Positions 1 to 9,549 of a DNA stretch of 64,000 nt are shown one piece after another. Both the position numbers and the translations under genes were made by a program. Position 1 is the stretch's first letter; each line of letters opens with the position of its first letter. Origin of the DNA: Streptomyces sp. NBC_00654 (GTDB lineage: Bacteria > Actinomycetota > Actinomycetes > Streptomycetales > Streptomycetaceae); NCBI RefSeq assembly GCF_026341775.1, contig NZ_JAPEOB010000002.1:1860001-1924000 (forward strand), in the 5' to 3' direction. The notes below the pieces were generated by a model. The model had not been told where the DNA came from. It did no database searches and saw only the letters and a list, made by a program, of their open reading frames with translations.

Positions 1-735
1 GGAGTAGATCGGCGCGGTGCAGCCCTCGACGTAGTGGACGTAGGCGTCCTCGTCGACGATGATCAGCGTCCGCTCGAACTGGCCCATGTTCTCCGTGTTG
101 ATACGGAAGTAGGCCTGGAGCGGGATGTCGACGTGGACACCCTTGGGAACGTAGATGAACGATCCGCCGGACCACACGGCCGTGTTCAGCGAGGCGAACT
201 TGTTGTCGCCGACCGGGATGACGGTGCCGAAGTACTCCTTGAAGAGCTCCGGGTGCTCCTTCAGCGCGGTGTCGGTGTCGAGGAAGATGACGCCCTGCTC
301 CTCCAGGTCCTCACGGATCTGGTGGTAGACGACCTCGGACTCGTACTGCGCGGCGACACCGGCGACCAGGCGCTGCTTCTCCGCCTCGGGGATGCCGAGC
401 TTGTCGTACGTGTTCTTGATGTCCTCGGGCAGGTCCTCCCAGGACTCCGCCTGCTTCTCGGTGGACCGGACGAAGTACTTGATGTTGTCGAAGTCGATGC
501 CCGACAGGTCGGAGCCCCAGTTCGGCATGGGCTTCTTGCCGAACAGCTTCAGGCCCTTGAGCCGCAGCTTCAGCATCCATTCGGGCTCGCTCTTCTTGTC
601 CGAGATGTCGCGGACGACAGCCTCGGAGAGGCCGCGCTTCGCCGCCGCTCCTGCCGCGTCGGAGTCGGCCCAGCCGAATTCGTACGTGCCCAGACCCTCG
701 AGCTCAGGGTGGGCAGTCTCCGTGGGGAGCGTCAT
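1..735 (-). CDS. sufB: Fe-S cluster assembly protein SufB (partial, C-terminus outside window)
   Basis: This is the N-terminal half of SufB, a scaffold subunit of the SufBCD complex that builds [4Fe-4S] clusters in the cytoplasm. About 245 residues are visible, starting [16 protein letters not shown]. Family features include the [20 protein letters not shown] block near residue 75 and the beta-helix segment [20 protein letters not shown] near residue 200. The start ATG overlaps the stop of the upstream regulator (ATGA), so the two genes are very likely co-transcribed and translationally coupled. In actinobacteria the rest of the suf operon (sufD, a Rieske protein, sufC, sufS, sufU) usually follows, which would lie left of this window. 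Confidence 0.95.
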   Translation of the reverse strand, partial: MTLPTETAHPELEGLGTYEFGWADSDAAGAAAKRGLSEAVVRDISDKKSEPEWMLKLRLKGLKLFGKKPMPNWGSDLSGIDFDNIKYFVRSTEKQAESWEDLPEDIKNTYDKLGIPEAEKQRLVAGVAAQYESEVVYHQIREDLEEQGVIFLDTDTALKEHPELFKEYFGTVIPVGDNKFASLNTAVWSGGSFIYVPKGVHVDIPLQAYFRINTENMGQFERTLIIVDEDAYVHYVEGCTAPIYS

Positions 736-1475
736 GCGGGGTTCCTCCCGGCCGTGCTTGCAGATGCTGATGGGGTGGTCTGTGGTGGTGCTGCGTGACC
801 GCTGCGCGGCACGAAGGTCGTACACACGCCGTCGCCGTGGGCGAGGGTGGCCAGACGCTGCACATGGGTCCCGAGGAGGCTGGAGAAGAATTCCGTCTCC
901 GCCTCGCACAGCTGTGGGAACTGTTCGGCGACATGCGCGACCGGGCAGTGGTGCTGGCACAGCTGCTCGCCCTGCTGGGGGGCCGGCGCACTTCGCGCCA
1001 TGGCAGCGTACCCGTCTGCGGACAGGGCCTTGGCCAATGCCTCGGCGCGGTCCTCGGGAGCCGCGGCCTCGACCGCCTCGCGGTATCCCTCGGCCTGGGC
1101 GGCCATCCGGGCGCGGGCGAAGGCGAGCACCGCCCCGTCGCCCGAGGTCTCGGCGATCCAGCGCAGCGCGTCCGCGGCGAGCTTGTCGTAGGACTGGTCG
1201 AAGGCGTCCCGGCCGCAGGCGGTCAGGGCGAACACCTTGGCGGGGCGGCCGCGGGTCCGCGCCCCGTAGACCCGCTGTTCGCGGGGCTCGACGACATCGT
1301 CGGCGACGAGTGCGTCGAGGTGGCGGCGGACAGCGGCCTGGGTCAGGCCGACCCGCTTCGCCAGATCGGCTGCGGTGGAAGGGCCGTGGTCCAGGATGGA
1401 GCGCGCGACCCGGTTGCGCGTCGAGCGCTCGCCGGTCGCGAGTTCCTCCTGCGGAGCCTCGCCAACGTATTTCAC
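732..1475 (-). CDS. sufR: SufR-like HTH regulator of the suf operon (putative Fe-S sensor)
   Basis: ArsR/DeoR-type winged-helix regulator of about 247 residues. The N-terminal helix-turn-helix reads [20 protein letters not shown]. The C-terminal domain has a cysteine cluster, [18 protein letters not shown] (C-x3-C-x12-C), typical of actinobacterial SufR proteins that bind an Fe-S cluster and repress suf genes. I chose the GTG at 1475 ([15 protein letters not shown]); an in-frame ATG at 1547 would add 24 poorly conserved-looking residues. The stop overlaps the sufB start by 4 bp. It probably autoregulates; a TTAGG/CCTAA palindrome lies just upstream at 1548-1561. That cluster binding controls it is inferred from the family. 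Confidence 0.85.
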   Translation of the reverse strand: MKYVGEAPQEELATGERSTRNRVARSILDHGPSTAADLAKRVGLTQAAVRRHLDALVADDVVEPREQRVYGARTRGRPAKVFALTACGRDAFDQSYDKLAADALRWIAETSGDGAVLAFARARMAAQAEGYREAVEAAAPEDRAEALAKALSADGYAAMARSAPAPQQGEQLCQHHCPVAHVAEQFPQLCEAETEFFSSLLGTHVQRLATLAHGDGVCTTFVPRSGHAAPPQTTPSASASTAGRNPA

Positions 1476-1547
1476 AACGCCATTGTTGCGTAATTCATCC
1501 GGCCCTGACAACCACGGTCCGGAACGATCAACGGTGCGATTCGTCAC

Positions 1548-1561
1548 TTAGGGTCACCTAA
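1548..1561. promoter_or_regulatory. Palindrome upstream of sufR (candidate operator)
   Basis: TTAGG-GTCA-CCTAA is a perfect 5+5 inverted repeat about 75 bp upstream of the chosen sufR start and about 90 bp upstream of the divergent ABC gene. The half-sites resemble the outer arms of DtxR/IdeR iron boxes (TTAGGTTAGGCTAACCTAA), though the spacing is shorter. It could be a SufR or iron-regulator operator; this is inference from sequence shape only. Confidence 0.4.
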
Positions 1562-1647
1562 TCTGGCCTCGCGGACCGGTCCGGACCCGGCCCCGCGGGC
1601 CTCCCCGGGGACGAACGCCCTCCCCGCCCTGCCTAGACTTACCCGCC

Positions 1648-2574
1648 ATGAAGAGCGAGCCTGTCGTACGGGTCGAGGGCCTGGTGAAGCGGTACGGCGC
1701 CAAGACCGCCCTCGACGGCCTCGACCTGACCGTTCCGGCCGGCGCGGTGACCGCGGTCCTCGGCCCGAACGGCGCCGGGAAGACCACCACCGTCGAGACC
1801 TGCGAGGGATACCGCCGCCCCGACGCGGGAACCGTCCGGGTGCTCGGCCTCGACCCGGTCACCGAGGCGGAGAAGCTCCGTCCGAGGATCGGGGTGATGC
1901 TCCAGTCCGGCGGGGTCTACTCGGGTGCGCGGGCCGAGGAGATGCTCCGCCACATGGCCCGGCTGCACGCCCACCCCCTGGACGTCGACGCCCTGATCGA
2001 CCGCCTCGGCCTCGGCGGCTGCGGCCGGACGGCGTACCGGCGGCTCTCCGGCGGACAGCAGCAGCGGCTCTCGCTCGCCATGGCGGTCGTCGGACGCCCC
2101 GAACTGCTCTTCCTGGACGAGCCGACCGCGGGCCTGGACCCGCAGGCCCGCCGCTCCACCTGGGACCTCGTGAAGGAACTGCGCGCCGACGGCGTGTCGA
2201 CCGTGCTGACCACCCACTTCATGGACGAGGCGGAGGAGCTCGCCGACGAGGTCGCGATCATCGACGCGGGCCGGGTCATCGCCCGGGGCAGCCCGGAACA
2301 GCTGTGCCGCGGCGGCGCCGAGAACACCCTGCGCTTCACGGGACGGCCCGACCTGGACCTCGCCTCGCTGCTCAAGGCTCTGCCCGACGACAGCGGGGCC
2401 GCCGAGCCGCTCCCGGGGACGTACCGCATCACGGGACGGATCGATCCGCAGCTCCTGGCCACCGTCACCTCCTGGTGCGCCCAGCACGGGGTCATGCCGG
2501 ACGGCATCTCCGTGGAGCGGCACACCCTGGAGGACGTCTTCCTCGAACTGACCGGCAAGGAGCTGCGCGCATGA
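1648..2574 (+). CDS. ABC transporter ATP-binding protein (DrrA/ABC-2 type)
   Basis: Cytoplasmic ATPase of an ABC-2 type exporter, 308 residues. Visible motifs are Walker A (GPNGAGKTT, about residue 40), Q-loop (VMLQSGGVYSG), signature (LSGGQQQR), Walker B with D-loop (LLFLDEPTAGLD) and the H-loop (TTHFMDEAEELAD). The C-terminal 80 residues look like the DUF4162 tail common in this family. The stop overlaps the ATG of the permease gene (ATGA), so the two subunits are translationally coupled. The substrate cannot be read from the sequence. The conserved position next to cytochrome-oxidase assembly genes is suggestive but not proof of a role there. Confidence 0.9.
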   Translation: MKSEPVVRVEGLVKRYGAKTALDGLDLTVPAGAVTAVLGPNGAGKTTTVETCEGYRRPDAGTVRVLGLDPVTEAEKLRPRIGVMLQSGGVYSGARAEEMLRHMARLHAHPLDVDALIDRLGLGGCGRTAYRRLSGGQQQRLSLAMAVVGRPELLFLDEPTAGLDPQARRSTWDLVKELRADGVSTVLTTHFMDEAEELADEVAIIDAGRVIARGSPEQLCRGGAENTLRFTGRPDLDLASLLKALPDDSGAAEPLPGTYRITGRIDPQLLATVTSWCAQHGVMPDGISVERHTLEDVFLELTGKELRA

Positions 2575-3338
2575 GCGCCGGTACGTACTCCCCCCGCCCC
2601 GGCGCCGCCCCGCTGTCCCGCATGATCGCCGCGCAGACCGCGCTGGAGACGCGGATGCTGCTGCGCAACGGCGAGCAGCTGCTGCTGACGGTGATCATCC
2701 CGACGCTGCTGCTGGTGCTGTTCAGCGCCGTCGACATCATCGACACCGGCTCGGGCGAGCCGGTCGACTTCCTGGCGCCCGGCGTCCTCGCGCTCGCGGT
2801 GATGTCCACGGCCTTCACCGGCCAGGCCATCGCCACCGGCTTCGAGCGCCGCTACGGGGTGCTCAAGCGGCTCGGCGCCTCCCCGCTGCCGCGCTGGGCG
2901 CTGATGACCGCCAAGACGCTGTCCGTCCTGGTCACCGAGGTGCTCCAGATCGTGCTGCTGACCGTCATCGCCTTCGCGCTGGGCTGGTCGCCGCACGGCG
3001 GCCCCGTCGCCGTCCTGCCGCTCCTGGTGCTGGGCACCGCGGCCTTCTCCGGGCTCGGGCTGCTGATGGCCGGGACGCTGAAGGCGGAGGCGACACTCGC
3101 GGCCGCCAACCTGGTCTTTCTGCTGCTGCTGGTCGGCGGCGGGGTCATCGTGCCGCTGGACAAGTTCCCGGACGGGGTGCAGTCGGTGCTGGGGCTGCTG
3201 CCGATCTCGGCGCTCTCGGACGGACTGCGGGACGTGCTCCAGCACGGCGCGTCCATGCCCTGGGGCGATCTCGGGATCCTGGCGGTCTGGGCGGTGCTGG
3301 GGCTGGGCGCGGCGGCACGGTTCTTCCGCTGGGAGTGA
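2571..3338 (+). CDS. ABC-2 type transporter permease
   Basis: Integral membrane permease of about 255 residues and partner of the ATPase just upstream (4-bp overlap). It begins MSAGTYSPRPG, followed by a cytoplasmic lead and six likely membrane segments (for example LLLTVIIPTLLLVLFSAV, VLPLLVLGTAAFSGLGLLMA and LVFLLLLVGGGVIVPL). The conserved ABC-2 motif near the last helices reads LPISALSDGLRDVLQHG. Expected role: export through the membrane with the upstream ATPase. No terminator was identified before the haem A synthase gene 118 bp downstream. Confidence 0.88.
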   Translation: MSAGTYSPRPGAAPLSRMIAAQTALETRMLLRNGEQLLLTVIIPTLLLVLFSAVDIIDTGSGEPVDFLAPGVLALAVMSTAFTGQAIATGFERRYGVLKRLGASPLPRWALMTAKTLSVLVTEVLQIVLLTVIAFALGWSPHGGPVAVLPLLVLGTAAFSGLGLLMAGTLKAEATLAAANLVFLLLLVGGGVIVPLDKFPDGVQSVLGLLPISALSDGLRDVLQHGASMPWGDLGILAVWAVLGLGAAARFFRWE

Positions 3339-3456
3339 GCACGCGGCTGCCGCCGGGAGTGAGCAGCTGCTGACATTCCGGTGATGTCCGGAGTCGTCCG
3401 GGAACCACCCCACCCCTCGTGAAATCATGCACAAGCCCCGGCCTACGATGGTGCGC

Positions 3457-4437
3457 GTGGAAACCCCCCTCTCCTACATCGCCAAGCGCTGGACGCCGTC
3501 CACCAAGGTGGTCCGGCGCGCCGCGCTCTCCGCGGTCGTGATGACCGTGTTCATCATCATCACCGGCGGCGCCGTCCGGCTGACCGGCTCCGGTCTGGGC
3601 TGCGACACCTGGCCCAAGTGCACCGACGAGAGCCTCTTCGCCACGCCCGAGCAGGGCCTGCACGGCGCCATCGAATTCGGCAACCGCATGCTCACCTACG
3701 TCCTGTCGGCCGCGGTCGGCTGGGCGATCATCTCGGTGCGTTCCGCCAAGCCCCGGCGCCGCGCGCTGACGCGGCTGGCCTGGTCCCAGTTCTGGCTCGT
3801 GATGGGGAACGCCGTCATCGGCGGGATCACGGTCTGGGCCGGCCTCAACCCGTGGTCCGTGGCCGGTCACTTCCTGCTGGCCAACTGCCTGCTCACCGTC
3901 GCGGTCATCACCTGGGTCCGGGTCGGCGAGGGCGACGGCCCGCGCAGTCCCCGCGCACCGCGTCCTGTACGCAATCTGTCCTGGGCCATCGTCGGCACCT
4001 CGGCGGTCCTGATCGCGCTCGGTACGACGGTGACCGGCTCCGGCAAGCACGCCGGCGACAGCAGCGACGTCCCGCGCATGCCGTGGGACTGGAACGCGGC
4101 GGCCCATGTGCACGCCATCGCCGCCTGGGTCGTCTGCGCGCTGGCCATCGGCATGTGGCTGGCCCTGCGGATGGCGGACGCCCCCGCCGACACCCGGGCA
4201 CGCGCCCGGGACCTGCTGATCGTGCTGGTGGCACAGGGCGGGATCGGCTATGTGCAGTACTTCAGCGACGTGCCCGAGGTCCTGGTCGGCCTCCATATGT
4301 TCGGCTCGTCCCTGATGTGGATCGCCGTGCTGCGGCTGGCGCTGAGCATGCGTGAGCGGCCGGCCGCGGCGGGCGCCCCGGTCCCGGGCCCGTCCGCCGC
4401 CGAGCAGCAGAAGGCCACGCCCGCACCCGCGAGCTGA
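3457..4437 (+). CDS. ctaA: Haem A synthase, COX15/CtaA family
   Basis: Eight-helix membrane enzyme that oxidises haem O to haem A for aa3-type cytochrome oxidase. Family motifs are GGAVRLTGSGLGCDTWPKC (first loop with the Cys pair), HGAIEFGNRMLTY, the histidines of HVHAIAAW, and GLHMFGSSLMW. I favour the GTG at 3457 (METPLSYIAKRWTP). A TACGAT hexamer ends 7 bp before it, as expected for a leaderless Streptomyces transcript. ATGs at 3427 and 3448 are in-frame alternatives. The haem O synthase gene ctaB is 0.6 kb downstream on the other strand, so the two steps of haem A synthesis are neighbours. Confidence 0.93.
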   Translation: METPLSYIAKRWTPSTKVVRRAALSAVVMTVFIIITGGAVRLTGSGLGCDTWPKCTDESLFATPEQGLHGAIEFGNRMLTYVLSAAVGWAIISVRSAKPRRRALTRLAWSQFWLVMGNAVIGGITVWAGLNPWSVAGHFLLANCLLTVAVITWVRVGEGDGPRSPRAPRPVRNLSWAIVGTSAVLIALGTTVTGSGKHAGDSSDVPRMPWDWNAAAHVHAIAAWVVCALAIGMWLALRMADAPADTRARARDLLIVLVAQGGIGYVQYFSDVPEVLVGLHMFGSSLMWIAVLRLALSMRERPAAAGAPVPGPSAAEQQKATPAPAS

Positions 4438-4470
4438 ACCGCCGGGGGGCGACGGACCTCCCGACAGCGA

Positions 4471-4501
4471 ATCGCCGCCCCCGGCTGCCGGGGGCGGCGA
4501 T
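4471..4501 (+). terminator. Hairpin terminator after ctaA
   Basis: Perfect GC-rich stem: TCGCCGCCCCCGG, loop CTG, CCGGGGGCGGCGA, extended by one A-T pair. It sits 34 bp after the ctaA stop. There is no T-run, as is common in Streptomyces. It may serve both strands, because the next gene converges on it. Confidence 0.7.
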
Positions 4502-4603
4502 CACGCGTCCGGGGTCCGGGACGCGCCCGGGACCCACATGTGCGTACGGCCCGACGGGTGAACTCCGGGCGGGCCGCCCGCCGGGTTCCGCCGGGCGGAC
4601 GGC

Positions 4604-4972
4604 TCAGCAGTCGTTGGACGGGCCGCCGACCTGGATGCCCGCCATCCTCGACCACTCGTACGGGCCGGTGCGGACCTTGGCCGCGAGATCGCCGTCGAAG
4701 GACTCGTGCATCGTGATGCCGGACTTCCGCGCCGCGTCCTCGGCGACGGCGTACGACGGTGCGACCAGGTCGCCCCAGCCGCCGTCCTCGCCGACGAGGA
4801 CGATGCGGGCGCCGGACTCCCCGATGTAGGCGAGCTGCCCCTCGGCACCGCCGTGCTCCTTGGCGAAGGCGCCGATCTGCCTGGCGAGCCTCGCCGCCCT
4901 GCGCTCCGCGCGGGCCGCCCGCCTGCTGTCCGCCCGCCGGGTCTCTTCCGTGTCTGCTGCCGTCTCTGCCAT
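4604..4972 (-). CDS. Conserved small hypothetical protein
   Basis: 122 residues, MAETAADTEETRRADS to GGPSNDC. The first 35 residues are charged, Arg/Ala-rich and probably helical. The rest looks like a compact alpha/beta domain (GQLAYIGESGARIVLVGEDGGWGDLVAP; SGITMHESFDG; RTGPYEWSRMAG). No signal peptide or membrane segment. The stop precedes ctaA by convergence. Upstream, a strong hairpin (5008-5047) separates it from ctaB, so it is probably a single-gene transcript. Function unknown; the protein-like composition and third-position GC support it being real. Confidence 0.75.
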   Translation of the reverse strand: MAETAADTEETRRADSRRAARAERRAARLARQIGAFAKEHGGAEGQLAYIGESGARIVLVGEDGGWGDLVAPSYAVAEDAARKSGITMHESFDGDLAAKVRTGPYEWSRMAGIQVGGPSNDC

Positions 4973-5007
4973 GCACAGGATGCTACCGACGGGTAGATCA
5001 AACGGCG

Positions 5008-5047
5008 ACGGGCGGGGTACGTGGCCTGGGCCACGTACCCCGCCCGT
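5008..5047 (-). terminator. Strong hairpin terminator after ctaB
   Basis: Perfect 18-bp stem (ACGGGCGGGGTACGTGGC and its complement) with a CTGG loop, 15 bp after the ctaB stop on the minus strand. It separates ctaB from the small hypothetical gene. Confidence 0.8.
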
Positions 5048-5061
5048 GAGGCGGGTGACCG

Positions 5062-6009
5062 TCAGCGGAGGAAGGGGTCCACCGCGACAGCGACGAAGAG
5101 GAGCGAGACATAGGTGATGGACCAGTGGAACAGCCGCATCTCCTTGAGCTTGGCGCCGGTCACCCCGGCCTTGGCGCGGCTCTGCAGACCGTGCGCCTCC
5201 CAGAGCCAGAAGGCGCCGGAGAGCACCGCCACCACCGTGTAGAACCAGCCCGTGTAGCCCAGCGGGGTCAGCAGCAGCGAGACCCCGACCATCACCCAGC
5301 TGTAGATGACGATCTGGCGGGCGACCACCTGATTGGTGGCCACGACCGGGAGCATCGGGACGCCGACCCGGGCGTAGTCGTCCTTGACCTTCATGGACAG
5401 CGGCCAGTAGTGCGGCGGCGTCCAGAAGAACATGACCGCGAAGAGGATGACGGCGGCCCAGGACATCGAGTTGGTCACCGAGGACCAGCCGATGAGGACC
5501 GGCAGGCATCCGGCGATTCCGCCCCAGACGATGTTCTGCGAGGTACGGCGCTTCAGCAGCATCGTGTAGACGACGACGTAGAAGAGGAGCGCGCCGAGCG
5601 CGAGCCAGGCCGAGAGCCAGTTGACGAAGAACGCGAACCAGGCGGTGGAAATCACCGCGAGGGCGATTCCGAAGGCCAGGCACTCGCGCGGGCTCACCAT
5701 GCCGGTGACCAGCGGGCGCTGCGACGTACGGTCCATCAACGCGTCGATGTCGCGGTCGATGTACATGTTCAGCGCGTTGGCACCGCCGGCGGAGAGATAT
5801 CCGCCGATGGTGGTAGTGAGTACGAGCCACAGGTCGGGCACACCCTGAGCGGCGAGGAACATCACCGGAACAGTGGTGATGAGCAACAGCTCGATGATCC
5901 GCGGCTTGGTAAGCGCCACGAATGCCTTGATGCGGGCCCCGAACGGGCGATGGCCCCCTGGGCTCGGAGTCAAGGCGACCCCTGCGGGTCGGGACTCGAC
6001 GGCCGTCAC
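5062..6009 (-). CDS. ctaB: Protohaem IX farnesyltransferase (haem O synthase)
   Basis: UbiA-family membrane prenyltransferase, 315 residues, that adds a farnesyl group to haem b to make haem O, the substrate of CtaA. The first catalytic aspartate motif is [18 protein letters not shown] and the second conserved loop is [23 protein letters not shown]. About nine membrane helices are present. The start GTG at 6009 ([11 protein letters not shown]) has an AGGGG ribosome site 5 nt upstream; another GTG at 6015 and an ATG far upstream at 6159 are alternatives. It is divergent from tkt, an arrangement well known in Streptomyces. Confidence 0.95.
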   Translation of the reverse strand: MTAVESRPAGVALTPSPGGHRPFGARIKAFVALTKPRIIELLLITTVPVMFLAAQGVPDLWLVLTTTIGGYLSAGGANALNMYIDRDIDALMDRTSQRPLVTGMVSPRECLAFGIALAVISTAWFAFFVNWLSAWLALGALLFYVVVYTMLLKRRTSQNIVWGGIAGCLPVLIGWSSVTNSMSWAAVILFAVMFFWTPPHYWPLSMKVKDDYARVGVPMLPVVATNQVVARQIVIYSWVMVGVSLLLTPLGYTGWFYTVVAVLSGAFWLWEAHGLQSRAKAGVTGAKLKEMRLFHWSITYVSLLFVAVAVDPFLR

Positions 6010-6015
6010 GCACAC

Positions 6016-6301
6016 CCCTGACAGAGAAATCCCAGCAAGCTCCGGGAGTGAAGGCCCGGTAAAGACTTGCGCGAACCAGACCACTGTAGACGTTGGGGAT
6101 ACACCGATCTTCGCGGGGGTGGGGTCGTGTTGAGGTGGCGCGGCAATGAACGGCCGCATTCCGCCGACGGGCGAACCGCGCGGGTCGCACGCACCCTGGA
6201 AACAGCTCGGAAATCGAGCGTTGTGACGGGGGTAGGCTCGACAATGCCCGGTGCGGTAACAGCCACCGGTTTACAACAGTGGAGAGGAGCCCTGACTCAG
6301 G
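6016..6301. promoter_or_regulatory. Divergent promoter region ctaB / tkt operon
   Basis: A 286-bp non-coding region between the divergent starts. It must hold promoters for ctaB (leftward) and for the pentose-phosphate operon (rightward). A purine-rich ribosome site (GGAGAGGAG) lies near 6280, about 13 nt before the tkt GTG. I could not assign -35/-10 boxes with confidence. Confidence 0.5.
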
Positions 6302-8389
6302 GTGAGCACCAAGCCGACCACCACAGACCTCCAGTGGACCGAATTGGACCAGCGGGCCGTGGACACTGTCCGCGTCCTCGCCGCGGACGCCGTACAGAAG
6401 GTCGGAAACGGCCACCCGGGTACGGCCATGAGCCTGGCTCCCGCCGCGTACACCCTCTTCCAGAAGGTGATGCGGCACGACCCGGCGGACGCGGACTGGA
6501 CCGGCCGTGACCGGTTCGTCCTCTCGGCGGGCCACTCCAGCCTGACCCTCTACATCCAGCTCTACCTGGCCGGCTACGGCCTGGAGCTCGATGACCTGAA
6601 GGCCTTCCGCACCTGGGGCTCCAAGACCCCCGGCCACCCGGAGTACGGGCACACCACGGGCGTCGAGACGACCACCGGGCCGCTGGGCCAGGGCGTCGCC
6701 AACGCGGTGGGCATGGCCATGGCGGCACGGTACGAGCGCGGCCTGTTCGACCCTGACGCGGCCCCCGGCACCTCCCCGTTCGACCACAACATCTGGGTCA
6801 TCGCCGGTGACGGCTGCCTCCAGGAGGGCATCTCCGCCGAGGCCTCCTCGCTGGCGGGTCACCAGAAGCTGGGCAATCTGACCCTGCTGTGGGACGACAA
6901 CCACATCTCCATCGAGGGCGACACGGAGACCGCGGTCTCCGAGGACACCCTCAAGCGTTACGAGGCGTACGGCTGGCACGTCCAGCGTGTCGAGCAGCTG
7001 CCCAGCGGCGATCTCGACCCCAAGGGTCTGTACGAGGCGCTGCTGGCCGCCAAGGCCGAGACCGGGCGCCCGTCGTTCATCGCGGCCCGGTCGATCATCG
7101 CCTGGCCGGCCCCGCACGCCCAGAACACCGAGGCCGCGCACGGCTCGGCGCTCGGCGACGACGAGGTCGCGGCCACCAAGCGGGTCCTCGGCTTCGACCC
7201 GGAGAAGTCCTTCGAGGTCTCCGACGAGGTCATCGGGCACACCCGAGAGGCGCTGGACCGCGGCCGTGAGGCCAAGGCCACCTGGGAGAAGTCCTTCGCC
7301 GCGTGGCGCACCGCCAACCCGGAGCGCGCCGCCGAGTTCGACCGGATCGCCGCGGGCGAGCTGCCCACGGGCTGGGAGGAGAGGCTTCCCCTCTTCGAGG
7401 CGGGCAAGAGCGTCGCCACCCGCGCCGCCTCCGGCAAGGTGCTCCAGGCGCTCGGCGGTGTCATCCCCGAGCTGTGGGGCGGCTCCGCCGACCTCGCGGG
7501 CTCGAACAACACCACGATCGACAAGACCTCCTCGTTCCTCCCGGCGGGCAACCCGCTGCCGGGCGCGGACCCGTACGGCCGCACGATCCACTTCGGTATC
7601 CGTGAGCACGCCATGGCCGCCGCCATGAACGGCATCGCGCTGCACGGCAACACCCGTATCTACGGCGGCACCTTCCTGGTGTTCTCCGACTACATGCGCA
7701 ACGCGGTGCGGCTGTCCGCGCTGATGCACCTGCCGGTGACGTACGTGTGGACGCACGACTCGGTCGGTCTGGGCGAGGACGGCCCGACCCACCAGCCGGT
7801 GGAGCACCTGGCCGCGCTGCGCGCCATCCCGGGTCTGAACATCGTGCGCCCGGCCGACGCCAACGAGACCACGATCGCCTGGCGCGAGATCCTGCGCCGC
7901 TACACCAAGGTGTTCGGCAAGGGCGCTCCGCACGGTCTGGCGCTGACCCGCCAGGGTGTGCCGACGTACGAGGCGAACGAGGACGCGGCCAAGGGCGGCT
8001 ACGTGCTCTTCGACGCCGAGGGCGGCGAGCCGCAGGTCCTGCTGATCGGCACCGGCTCCGAGGTGCAGCTCGCCGTGGAGGCGCGCGAGCAGCTCCAGGC
8101 GGCCGGGGTGCCGACCCGGGTCGTCTCGATGCCGTCGGTCGAGTGGTTCGAGGAGCAGGACCAGGCGTACCGGGACAGCGTCCTGCCGCCGTCCGTGAAG
8201 GCCCGGGTCGCCGTCGAGGCGGGCATCGGCCTGACCTGGTACCGGTACGTCGGTGACGCCGGGCGGATCGTGTCGCTGGAGCACTTCGGTGCCTCGGCCG
8301 ACGCGAAGGTGCTGTTCCGGGAGTTCGGCTTCACCGCCGAGCACGTGGCCGCCGCCGCGCGGGAATCTCTCGCCGCCGCCGCGCGCTGA
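6302..8389 (+). CDS. tkt: Transketolase
   Basis: 695 residues, normal family length. Thiamine-diphosphate enzyme that moves two-carbon units between sugar phosphates in the pentose phosphate pathway. Motifs: substrate/TPP-binding NGHPGTAMSLAPAAY near residue 37, TGPLGQGVANAVGMA near residue 118, the TPP motif GDGCLQEGISAEASSL near residue 157, and the second-domain IREHAMAAAMNGIALHG. The GTG start at 6302 gives MSTKPTTTDLQWTELD. It is the first gene of a five-gene operon (tkt-tal-zwf-opcA-pgl) covering both branches of the pathway, with gaps of 36 bp, 5 bp, then two overlaps. Confidence 0.97.
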   Translation: MSTKPTTTDLQWTELDQRAVDTVRVLAADAVQKVGNGHPGTAMSLAPAAYTLFQKVMRHDPADADWTGRDRFVLSAGHSSLTLYIQLYLAGYGLELDDLKAFRTWGSKTPGHPEYGHTTGVETTTGPLGQGVANAVGMAMAARYERGLFDPDAAPGTSPFDHNIWVIAGDGCLQEGISAEASSLAGHQKLGNLTLLWDDNHISIEGDTETAVSEDTLKRYEAYGWHVQRVEQLPSGDLDPKGLYEALLAAKAETGRPSFIAARSIIAWPAPHAQNTEAAHGSALGDDEVAATKRVLGFDPEKSFEVSDEVIGHTREALDRGREAKATWEKSFAAWRTANPERAAEFDRIAAGELPTGWEERLPLFEAGKSVATRAASGKVLQALGGVIPELWGGSADLAGSNNTTIDKTSSFLPAGNPLPGADPYGRTIHFGIREHAMAAAMNGIALHGNTRIYGGTFLVFSDYMRNAVRLSALMHLPVTYVWTHDSVGLGEDGPTHQPVEHLAALRAIPGLNIVRPADANETTIAWREILRRYTKVFGKGAPHGLALTRQGVPTYEANEDAAKGGYVLFDAEGGEPQVLLIGTGSEVQLAVEAREQLQAAGVPTRVVSMPSVEWFEEQDQAYRDSVLPPSVKARVAVEAGIGLTWYRYVGDAGRIVSLEHFGASADAKVLFREFGFTAEHVAAAARESLAAAAR

Positions 8390-8425
8390 CGCCGGTATAT
8401 ACGACTAGTAGGAGATGCAATTCTC

Positions 8426-9544
8426 ATGACAGACGCACTCAAGCGCCTCTCCGACGAGGGCGTGGCGATCTGGCTCGACGACCTGTCGCGCAAGCGGATC
8501 ACCTCCGGCAATCTCGCCGAGCTGATCGACCAGAGCCACGTCGTGGGTGTCACCACCAACCCGTCGATCTTCCAGAAGGCGATCTCCTCGGGCGACGGTT
8601 ACGAGCGGCAGCTCACCGACCTCGCCACCCGCAAGGTGACCGTCGACGAGGCCATCCGCATGATCACGACGGCGGACGTCCGTGACGCCGCCGACATCCT
8701 GCGTCCGGTCTTCGACACGACCGACGGCCAGGACGGCCGGGTCTCCATCGAGGTGGACCCGCGGCTGGCCCACCACACCGCGCCGACCGTCGCCGAGGCC
8801 AAGCAGCTGGCCTGGCTGGTGGACCGGCCGAACACGCTCATCAAGATCCCGGCGACGAAGGCCGGTCTGCCGGCGATCACCGAGGTCATCGGCAAGGGCA
8901 TCAGTGTCAATGTGACGCTGATCTTCTCGCTGGAGCGCTACCGCGAGGTCATGGACGCCTACCTGGCGGGCCTGGAGCAGGCGAAGGCCGCGGGCCTGGA
9001 CCTCTCCAAGATCCACTCGGTCGCCTCGTTCTTCGTGTCCCGGGTGGACAGCGAGATCGACAAGCGGCTCGACGCGCTGGGCACCGACGAGGCCAAGGCC
9101 CTCAAGGGCAAGGCGGCGCTCGCCAACGCACGGCTCGCCTACCAGGCGTACGAGGAGGTCTTCGCCTCCGACCGCTGGGCCGCGCTCGACCGGGCGCAGG
9201 CCAACAAGCAGCGTCCGCTGTGGGCCTCCACCGGGGTCAAGGACCCCGCGTACAAGGACACGCTGTACGTCGACGATCTGGTCGCCCCCGGCACGGTGAA
9301 CACCATGCCCGAGGCCACGCTGAACGCCACGGCGGACCACGGACAGATCATCGGCGACACCATCGCCGGTACCTACGAGCAGGCGCGCGCCGAGCTCGAC
9401 GCCGTCGAGAAGCTCGGGATCTCCTACGACGACGTCGTACGGGTCCTGGAGGACGAGGGCGTCGAGAAGTTCGCGGTGTCCTGGAACGACCTGCTCACTT
9501 CCACCGAGGCGGAGCTCAAGCGCCTCGCCCCTTCGGAGGGCTGA
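8426..9544 (+). CDS. tal: Transaldolase
   Basis: 372 residues, the long actinobacterial transaldolase type. Transfers dihydroxyacetone units between sugar phosphates (non-oxidative pentose pathway). Visible: [11 protein letters not shown] near residue 38, the Schiff-base lysine segment [15 protein letters not shown] near residue 140, [15 protein letters not shown], and [18 protein letters not shown]. The ATG at 8426 follows an AGGAG ribosome site about 11 nt upstream. The zwf start follows the stop by only 5 bp. Confidence 0.97.
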   Translation: MTDALKRLSDEGVAIWLDDLSRKRITSGNLAELIDQSHVVGVTTNPSIFQKAISSGDGYERQLTDLATRKVTVDEAIRMITTADVRDAADILRPVFDTTDGQDGRVSIEVDPRLAHHTAPTVAEAKQLAWLVDRPNTLIKIPATKAGLPAITEVIGKGISVNVTLIFSLERYREVMDAYLAGLEQAKAAGLDLSKIHSVASFFVSRVDSEIDKRLDALGTDEAKALKGKAALANARLAYQAYEEVFASDRWAALDRAQANKQRPLWASTGVKDPAYKDTLYVDDLVAPGTVNTMPEATLNATADHGQIIGDTIAGTYEQARAELDAVEKLGISYDDVVRVLEDEGVEKFAVSWNDLLTSTEAELKRLAPSEG

Positions 9545-9549
9545 CCACC

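Noticed and set aside
4604..8344. 1246-codon open frame on the minus strand
   Set aside because: Only its last 122 codons look like protein; the rest is antisense to ctaB, tkt and the intergenic region and has shadow composition typical of GC-rich DNA.
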